64,000 nt of DNA from positions 98,614 through 162,613 of the forward strand of contig JAQTNE010000006.1 in NCBI GenBank assembly GCA_028713975.1, in the 5' to 3' direction. Of the stretch, positions 58,409-64,000 are shown one piece after another. The notes under the pieces were generated by a model. That model was not told the origin of the DNA, made no database searches, and saw nothing but the letters and a program-made list of their open reading frames with translations. Position numbers and translations under genes: made by a program. How positions within the stretch are numbered: position 1 is the stretch's first letter; every line of letters begins with the position of its first letter. The DNA is from Sulfuricella sp. GTDB lineage: Bacteria; Pseudomonadota; Gammaproteobacteria; Burkholderiales; Sulfuricellaceae.

Positions 58409-58966
58409 ATGATTCCCTTTCCACGCGCCTTGCTTCTGGGTTTTTTGGCGGTCGGGCTGTTGGGCTGCGTCGGCCCCAGCCCGCGCTACCAGACCGCTTA
58501 CCGTTACGAGCCGCCCACGGACGCGGCGGCTGGCGCTTGCCTGGAAAAATGCGAGCACAAGCTGGAGGATTGCCAGCAGCGCTGCAAGGCGGATTATCAG
58601 GCTTGCCTGAAGCTCATCGAACCGCAGGTGGAAGGGCGTTATGCCGAAGCTCTAAAGCGCTACGGAACCGAACTGGACCGTTATCGCTGGGAGCTGGATC
58701 GTTACCAGCTATATATGTCCATGAGCTGGGGGTGGTCTCCCTGGTATGGCCACGGCTATTACCGCCCTTGGCCGGAGCCGTACTATTACCCACCGCCTGC
58801 GCCGCCCGCCAAGCCCAGTAAAGACCAGGAGTTCAGCCGGCTGCGGCAGGAAAAATGCGATGTGGATTGCGGCTGCCAGGCCATCTATGATGCCGGTTTC
58901 CTGTCCTGTGGCGGCAAGAAAATTCCGGAAGTGAAGTGCATCGCGAACTGTCCACCGGCCAAATAG
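58409..58966 (+). CDS. Cys-rich lipoprotein of unknown function
   Basis: 185 residues from ATG 58409, chosen because GAGG sits 6 nt upstream; in-frame ATGs at 58397 and 58403 also exist. Lipobox LAVGLLGCVG. The mature part has two Cys clusters (CLEKCEHKLEDCQQRCKADYQAC and CDVDCGCQAIYDAGFLSC ... CIANC) around a Tyr/Pro/Trp-rich middle. The regular CxxxC spacing suggests paired disulfides or metal binding. Divergent from the SCO group. Confidence 0.82.
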   Translation: MIPFPRALLLGFLAVGLLGCVGPSPRYQTAYRYEPPTDAAAGACLEKCEHKLEDCQQRCKADYQACLKLIEPQVEGRYAEALKRYGTELDRYRWELDRYQLYMSMSWGWSPWYGHGYYRPWPEPYYYPPPAPPAKPSKDQEFSRLRQEKCDVDCGCQAIYDAGFLSCGGKKIPEVKCIANCPPAK

Positions 58967-58978
58967 AAACACTTATTT

Positions 58979-59809
58979 CTATTGCGCGGTGGGTGGTGTA
59001 AAGAACCGCAGGTTCATTTCCTCAAGTCCCAGCGTTTCCAGCACTTCATTCAATCGTTCAGCCGGACGTTTGCGCGGCAGGTCTTTATAGCTGGCGATGA
59101 TCAGCTCGTTTTTCATCGAATGCTCCCAACCCACCAGTTCGGTCACGCTGACCTTATAGCCATGCGCCTCGAGTTGAAGGCAACGCAGCACATTGGTGGC
59201 CTGGCTGCCGAATTCGCGGGTATGCAGCGGATGCCGCCACAATTCGACCAAGGCGCCATTGGCCAGCGCTTTTCCCTTGTTCTTGTTCAGCACGGTTGCC
59301 ACTTCGGCTTGGCAGCAGGGCACCAGCACGATGAATTTCGCCTGCTTCTTCAGGGCGAAGCGGATCGCGTCGTCGGTGGCGGTGTTGCAGGCGTGGAGCG
59401 CGGTCACGATGTCGATTTTTTCGGGCAGGAGGCCGGATTCGATCGACTCCGCCACCGACAGGTTGAGGAACGACATGCCGGGAAATTCCAGCTTCTTTGC
59501 CAGTTCCTGCGATTTCGTGACCAGTTCGTCCCGTGTTTCGATGCTGAAGATATGGGATTGGTCGTTCAGCGTCTTGAAAAACAGATCGTAAAGAATGAAC
59601 CCCAGATAAGATTTTCCCGCGCCGTGGTCGACCAGTTGGATATTCGGGTGGTCTTGCAGAATCTCTTTCAGCAGCGGCTCGATGAACTGGTAAAGGTGAA
59701 AAATCTGCTTGAGCTTGCGCCGGCTGTCCTGGTTCATCTTGCCGTCGCGGGTCAGGATGTGCAGCTCTTTCAGCAGTTCAATCGATTGGCCGGGTCTTAT
59801 TTCGTGCAT
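58979..59809 (-). CDS. SAM-dependent methyltransferase (Methyltransf_32-like)
   Basis: 276 residues. Class I methyltransferase with motif I LVDHGAGKSYLGFILYDLFF and a later VPCCQAEVATVLNK (a CC-bearing segment seen in the TRM13/GSTCD-like group), plus LHACNTATDDAIRFAL. Substrate unknown; RNA or small molecule possible. Confidence 0.85.
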   Translation of the reverse strand: MHEIRPGQSIELLKELHILTRDGKMNQDSRRKLKQIFHLYQFIEPLLKEILQDHPNIQLVDHGAGKSYLGFILYDLFFKTLNDQSHIFSIETRDELVTKSQELAKKLEFPGMSFLNLSVAESIESGLLPEKIDIVTALHACNTATDDAIRFALKKQAKFIVLVPCCQAEVATVLNKNKGKALANGALVELWRHPLHTREFGSQATNVLRCLQLEAHGYKVSVTELVGWEHSMKNELIIASYKDLPRKRPAERLNEVLETLGLEEMNLRFFTPPTAQ

Positions 59810-59852
59810 GTGATTCCTTGGGTTTCGTTTTCTGAGGGCTTGAGGCAGCCGC

Positions 59853-60593
59853 TTACTCCAGCACTGGCCGCGCGTTCACCGGTTGCACTGGCCGGTTGTT
59901 GGGGTGGTGCATGGTGTGAGAGAAAGCTTCAACCTGCTCCTTGCCAATGCGGACAGGGTGCTTCATCACCAGCCACATTACGCCCTCACTGCATGGTGGC
60001 GTGGTGAGTGAGCCGTTGAAGCGGAAATAGTCGCGGTTTTTCGGCAGCAATTCGGCGGCCAGGAACTTGGCGTTTAAAGCCACCTTGTCGTCGGCGTTGG
60101 CCGGCATCTGGCTCCATAGCTTGGCGATAGCGAGGTTATTTTTGCCTTCCGTGTACATCACCGCTACCACCGCCAGGTTGCCGTCCTTGTCGGCGTGAAC
60201 CAGGTGCGCTTCCATGGGGAAGGCTTTGCCGTTAAGCCGATTCTCGCTGGGAGCGTGAAAATGTACCTGCTTCAGCAGGAACTCATGCCCGCTCACGGAG
60301 ATGCTGTTGCCCGGTGCGAAATTGGCCTGCACGGTGTGGCCGTTGTTGAAGATTTCCGTCGCGGCCGTGATATAGGCGAACTTGATCGCCGGCAACCTGG
60401 CATCAATCATGCCGCTCAGGTCGATTGGCGACTGGTTTTTGCCGCTACCGCACTGGCTGTATTCGGGGGTGAGCTTGCCCCAGTTGTCCGGCCCTTCGTC
60501 ACCCGAGTAAGTCCAATGTGGCGTTTCCCCTGCGCAGGCCAGGGAGCTAGCAACCAGCGCCAGCGAGAGAGACAACTTGAACGTGATTTTCAT
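59853..60593 (-). CDS. Alpha-type carbonic anhydrase, periplasmic
   Basis: Interconverts CO2 and bicarbonate. 246 residues: Sec signal peptide (LSLSLALVASSLACAGE), the hallmark WTYSGDEGPDNWG start and QSPIDL. The zinc histidines are in VHFHAPSEN and EAHLVHAD, and the C-terminal SLTTPPCSEGVMWLV is typical. Complete and probably active. An unusual structured leader precedes it. Confidence 0.96.
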   Translation of the reverse strand: MKITFKLSLSLALVASSLACAGETPHWTYSGDEGPDNWGKLTPEYSQCGSGKNQSPIDLSGMIDARLPAIKFAYITAATEIFNNGHTVQANFAPGNSISVSGHEFLLKQVHFHAPSENRLNGKAFPMEAHLVHADKDGNLAVVAVMYTEGKNNLAIAKLWSQMPANADDKVALNAKFLAAELLPKNRDYFRFNGSLTTPPCSEGVMWLVMKHPVRIGKEQVEAFSHTMHHPNNRPVQPVNARPVLE

Positions 60594-60785
60594 TATTCTT
60601 GCTCCTTAATGTTAATGTAGGGTGCGTCACACGCACCAAGCCAACCTGCAAGGTTTAGATACTTGGCCGGTGGTTAACGGTTACCAAGGCGGGATTCTCA
60701 CCCGCTCGATTGTGCGCCTTTGCCAAGCCGCAACCAAGACGCTTAATTGTGTTTGCCAAGATGATTTTTCATTACATCGGAATTC
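60594..60785 (-). other. Repeat-rich, hairpin-forming leader upstream of the carbonic anhydrase
   Basis: 192-nt gap read on the minus strand. It contains several CTTGG(C/T)AA-type words, two similar blocks (CTTGGCAAA...CACAAT...AGCG), a hairpin GCGGG/CCCGC around GTGAGAAT-type sequence, and near the start codon GGTGCGT/ACGCACC. It ends with an AAGGAG ribosome binding site. Could be repeat debris or a structured RNA leader. Confidence 0.4.
60617..60640. repeat. REP-like palindrome GTAGGGTGCG...
   Basis: GGTGCGT CAC ACGCACC hairpin introduced by GTAG, a word common in short dispersed palindromic repeats. It forms an oppositely oriented pair with the palindrome at 60794-60818. Confidence 0.5.
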
Positions 60786-61439
60786 TCATTCGGCGCAATA
60801 ACGATTGCGCCCTACGCGGGCTTGCTCCTCAATGATAGGCAAATCCTCGCGGCGACGGTCGAGTCCCTCCAGCACCTTGAGTGCCGCGTAGGCATCGTTT
60901 GCCGCGTAGAGCAATTGCTGCCGCGTGAGTTGATGCTGTGACCAGTTGGAGGTGGTGACTTTACGCGACTTGGAAAACCGCTGATTAAACACCAAGCCCA
61001 CCGCCGCCCGAACGCCCATGTGCTTCTGGTAACCGTCCATGCCGAACACCGTATTGAGATCCACCACACCGCCCAGTTTGATGCCCAGTTTCGCGAAGAT
61101 ATGCCCGCGATCCGATTTAAGGTCGAAGCCGACTTTGATGACCTGTTCCGATTGCAGCAATTCAATCAGAAACGGATGGCCCTCAGTTTGATGCAGTTGA
61201 AACAAGTAGGCCTTGTCGAGCAAGGCAAACTGCACCAGGTGCGGCCCTTCGCTAACATCGCCCATGACAAACGTCGGCTTTGATTCGGTATCGAACCCAA
61301 CGACGCCGGTAGCCTTGATCTCGTCAGCGGCGGAAGCGAATTCCTCCCTGCTTGCCGGAACATGGATGCGCTCCAGCGTGAGGCCAACAAACGGTTCCAG
61401 TAGGGCGATCTGGGCCTTGGTCGGGGCGGGTTTTTTCAT
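60786..61439 (-). CDS. 3'-5' exonuclease, RNase D/DnaQ-like fold
   Basis: 217 residues. DEDDy exonuclease motifs: VGFDTESKP (Exo I), GFDLKSDRG (Exo II) and LLYAANDAYAALKVLEGL (Exo III with the Tyr). No HRDC domain, so it is a stand-alone domain acting on RNA or DNA ends. The last codons (RVGRNRYCAE) coincide with a REP-like palindrome. A run of ten Gs (Cs on the coding strand) lies just upstream of the ATG. Confidence 0.88.
   Translation of the reverse strand: MKKPAPTKAQIALLEPFVGLTLERIHVPASREEFASAADEIKATGVVGFDTESKPTFVMGDVSEGPHLVQFALLDKAYLFQLHQTEGHPFLIELLQSEQVIKVGFDLKSDRGHIFAKLGIKLGGVVDLNTVFGMDGYQKHMGVRAAVGLVFNQRFSKSRKVTTSNWSQHQLTRQQLLYAANDAYAALKVLEGLDRRREDLPIIEEQARVGRNRYCAE
60794..60818. repeat. 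REP-like palindrome inside the 3' end of the exonuclease gene
   Basis: GGCGCAAT AACG ATTGCGCC followed by CTAC: an 8-bp perfect hairpin that encodes the final residues of the exonuclease. It looks like a dispersed repeat that has become part of the reading frame. Confidence 0.5.
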
Positions 61440-61445
61440 TTAATT

Positions 61446-61455
61446 GGGGGGGGGG
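61446..61455. repeat. Homopolymer tract of ten G (C on the minus strand)
   Basis: Run of G10 six bases upstream of the exonuclease start codon (ATG at 61439, minus strand), within its presumed ribosome binding region. Long mononucleotide runs are prone to slippage; a sequencing or assembly error is also possible. Confidence 0.75.
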
Positions 61456-61529
61456 TATTAACGTTGTGCTTGATTGCAAGACCCACTCCGAGTCTCTCAA
61501 GGAGGTAATTGTGACCTGCCCCTGATTTT

Positions 61530-63875
61530 TTAAAAAGTATTAGATATTTGCCGCAAATATCTAATACGATTCTGGCCAAACTGTTGCTCTGCTTGATTAA
61601 GTAGAGCGGCAACATGCTGGGCGATTTTTTCTGGAAATTTCCTTTGACAAATAGTCTTATGATTTCGAATAGAGTTGCCAAGCCCTCGAACAGCAACATC
61701 GAATGGGTGTATTTCCATTCTGCGACGATTGCTTGATGCAGCAATCGCGCGGTCAACGACATCCAATGCCTCGTATGTGTAATGCTCGACATCAGAATAA
61801 TTCGTGGATTTTTCGGCGGCGCAAAAGAGGACTTTCGCATATGTTGTCAATGTATGAGGGTGCTCCTCAATGCCTACGGCATGCTGAGCCCATATTTTTG
61901 CTTGTTCAATATTGGTGTCAAGTGACATTAGTGCTCGCTGCTCCCAGTAGCGACTGTTCCACGCATTTTCTGGTTGAGCTTTTTCGAAGAATTCCTCCGC
62001 CCTAGATGGCAACATCTGACGTACGCAACGATCATAATTCATTAGCCGTGCAGCCAATCCGGATTCCGGTGTTCCACGCATTATGGTTTTTCTATTTACA
62101 TAAGGTGAAAGTGCGCGCTCCAAACCTAGCAAATGCTCAAACCGTTCATCCTCATTCAATTTCTGTATCACATGTTCCGAAACAATTCGATGACGGGTAA
62201 CCAAATACTCGGTGGAGGCATAACGAACAATTCCTTTTAGATCGTTGTGTAGCGTCTTAAAAAAAAGTGCTGTTGAAATATTTGATGCTCTTGTTACTAC
62301 GGCTACTTTAACCGGCTCCCCAACGCTATGAGCAAAGGCGACGCAACAATATATTTTTTTTGCATCAGCATTAAGTTTTTCATATTCAGAACGGATAACA
62401 GTATTAAATTGCCCTATTGCCCCACCAGCCTCGACAATAGCTGAAATTAACTGCTTTGCAGCCATCCGTTGTGCAAGTTCGGCGTCACCCAAACCTGCAT
62501 TTGCCCCCAGCCGTCCTAAACGTCGCAATTCACCGGCCAAAGTGAGTGACTCTGGCTGTGTTAAAGCCTGTAAATCAACGCGAGTAACCTGTGCATCACT
62601 ACAAACTGATTCAAAGTAATCTAAACGCGATCTCCGTAAAGCTCCCAATAAGATGCAACGTTTTCCTTTCGCTTTCAAACCATCAATAAGCTGTGCTATT
62701 TGTGGCGCATGCTCATCTAAATTGTCAACTAGTAATATGGGCGTGTCTGACATTGAACTTAGTACATTTGTTGCAGCATCTTCGACCAGTCTCTCGTTGG
62801 CAGAATAGTGAAAAACTGTATATTTTAGGCGCGCTAGCTCCAAACCAACCCGTAGAAGTGCGGTACTTTTTCCTTCCCCCGCAGCAGAGTTGATTTCCCA
62901 TATTTCGGGAGCATTAGAGCTTGTATTTGAGATATATTCTTGAATATCTTTAATTAAGAGTCGTTCAGTGGTTCGAATTACATCCTCATTATTCTTGATG
63001 GAATACCATGTTGGTTCTGTACCATTTAGCAAGTGAAGCGGCTCAAGAGGAGTTGGTAGCGTATCTTCTTCTATGTATGTCCATTGCCTAAAGAATACCC
63101 TTGTGGTTTTGTCGTCAAGAATGGTTGTGAGTTTTCGACGCAAATTATCGCCATCCAATAGTAAATCAATTGGCCCTTTTCGATCAGTAACAAGGCCATC
63201 CAAATAGGCCAAGAATGTTTCTGATTCTGCCTCAATAGGAATAAGACCAAAACGATTGCATAGCGCAATCACTACAGCGTCGACGACCTTGGTTACAAAT
63301 AATGATGGAGCTATCTGCCGTGTTTCAGGCGTCAGTCCTTTTCGAGTAGCCAAGCATGCTTCTAAGTCTGGTTCATCTAAAGTACAGCCGATAATTATGA
63401 AAGGTTTCGAAATAAGTTCATCAGATAACACAGGAAACCACGTATACCCACCAGAACTAGTATCACCATATTCTTCTGAAGAAAAAACAAATCCGTGATC
63501 GCGTTTTTTAACGGAACCATGCAGGTGAATTATCGGTAATTCATCGGGGTCTTCCGGGGTTTGGAAGGGATCGCGAAAGGTTAAGAAATTTGGGTTTTGG
63601 AATTTTGGGGTTTTTAAATAACAATCGTTGAGTACGTCATCAATATTAAAGGTGTAAATTGACGACCATACAAAATGAGAAATTAGGCGCGTTCTGACTG
63701 CTGCCTCACAACCAGAAAATCTCTCAAATAAGAAATCGGATAGTTTTTCTTTGGGTTCAACTGCACCTGCTAGTTGCGTTAGCCTATAGTTGTTTGGAAG
63801 GCTAAATTTATTTGAAATCTCATTTGCAAGCTGATTCCCAATAGGTAATTGCATCCCTTTCCCGTTTTTACTGAC
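61530..63875 (-). pseudogene. SIR2-STAND-like NTPase (anti-phage type), 5' end cut by an IS element
   Basis: ORF of 774 residues from ATG 63854, in AT-richer DNA than its neighbours. SIR2-like part (about residues 1-220): TFNIDDVLND, IIHLHGSVKK (catalytic His) and FIIIGCTLDEPDLEACL. STAND NTPase part: Walker A AAGEGKSTALLRVG, Walker B PILLVDNLDEH, winged-helix-like segment, then a TPR-like helical C-terminus. The frame stays open upstream of the ATG as VSKNGKGMQLPIGNQLA, exactly what follows the GAG motif of SIR2 domains, but the GAG itself is replaced by IS sequence at about 63876. The architecture resembles Avs5-type defence proteins; the precise family is not provable here. Confidence 0.78.
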
Positions 63876-64000
63876 TGAGCTTCCCCCGAAAAATAGTCTT
63901 CCAAGAGTGACGTAAAATATGACTCACATTGGAAAGGAAGACGATGAAAATCCCGAAGCAGGAATACACCGCCGAGTTTAAGGAACTGGCGGTCAAGCGA
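63876..64000 (+). mobile_element. IS3-family insertion sequence, left end (continues past the window)
   Basis: An IS3-like terminus TGAGCTTCCCCCGAAAAATA begins at about 63876, followed by a non-coding lead and the first codons of an OrfA-type transposase at 63943. The exact boundary could shift a few bases (TGACTGAGC is also possible). It sits directly against the broken SIR2 reading frame. The right end and target duplication are outside the window. Confidence 0.75.
63943..64000 (+). CDS. IS3-family transposase OrfA (N-terminal fragment)
   Basis: MKIPKQEYTAEFKELAVKR is the typical beginning of IS3-family OrfA helix-turn-helix proteins. It has a strong GGAAAGGAAG ribosome binding site and runs off the window edge after 19 codons. 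Confidence 0.85.

Noticed and set aside
60670-60720. Cobalamin riboswitch or group II intron piece in the carbonic anhydrase leader
   Set aside because: Only a GGTGAGAATCC-like word matches; the other conserved elements of these RNAs are absent.
61436-61840. 134-aa minus-strand ORF between the exonuclease and the SIR2-STAND gene
   Set aside because: It overlaps the well-supported NTPase gene in another frame, runs through the G-tract and lacks features of its own.

Overview
The window looks like a chromosomal segment of a motile, probably autotrophic or sulfur/iron-associated betaproteobacterium. I infer a Nitrosomonadales-type organism (Gallionellaceae/Sulfuricellaceae-like) from the gene order, the FlhF/FlhG polar-flagellum pair, the complete isc operon with cysE upstream, the motC/motD-type stator genes and the IS3-type element. 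No rRNA is present, so the taxon is an inference. Most of the window is GC-rich, densely packed core genome. The last about 2.5 kb is visibly AT-richer and looks acquired.

Layout. (1) 1-10286: flagellar basal body and export cluster fliF(partial)-G-H-I-J-K, then an AT-rich break, then fliL-M-N-O-P-Q-R; most genes overlap by a few bases. (2) 10492-15494: a small unknown gene with its own terminator, a short class II (B12-dependent) ribonucleotide reductase, and dapA-bamC-metallo-hydrolase. (3) 15558-20201: an Ala/Pro-rich lipoprotein, a 545-bp gene-free stretch, a SlyD-like FKBP, and suhB-mutS on the minus strand. (4) 20271-28536: trmJ, cysE, then iscR-(extra cysteine desulfurase)-iscS-iscU-iscA-hscB-hscA-fdx-iscX. 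Near-identical IscR-type boxes precede both cysE and iscR, which suggests that cysteine supply and Fe-S assembly are co-regulated. (5) 28673-37306: second flagellar cluster flhB-flhA-flhF-flhG-fliA-motC-motD, with flgM-flgN on the other strand. (6) 37453-41975: molybdenum cofactor genes moaE-moaD-moeA-mobB followed by smpB (minus strand), ratA-rnfH (plus strand) and two small envelope proteins. (7) 42005-49286: a MITE-like inverted repeat, guaB-guaA-tadA-L,D-transpeptidase-glk, moaA (minus), a family-5-like uracil-DNA glycosylase and a tautomerase. (8) 49347-52125: uvrC-pgsA and tRNA-Gly, tRNA-Cys, tRNA-Leu.

(9) 52295-61439: accessory-type genes. These include a divergent NRAMP-like transporter fused or abutted to a truncated small membrane protein; an S4 RNA-binding protein; a chemoreceptor without a sensing domain, followed 7 nt later by a membrane protein with a nitrate-sensor-like region (a candidate split receptor); a thioredoxin/SCO/Cys-rich lipoprotein neighbourhood; a methyltransferase; a periplasmic alpha-carbonic anhydrase with a repeat-rich leader; and an RNase D-like exonuclease preceded by a 10-base homopolymer. 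(10) 61530-64000: an AT-rich SIR2-STAND-like NTPase gene, an anti-phage-type architecture, whose extreme 5' end appears cut by an IS3-family element running off the right edge. The break falls just where the SIR2 GAG nucleotide-binding motif should be. This is the most notable object in the window.
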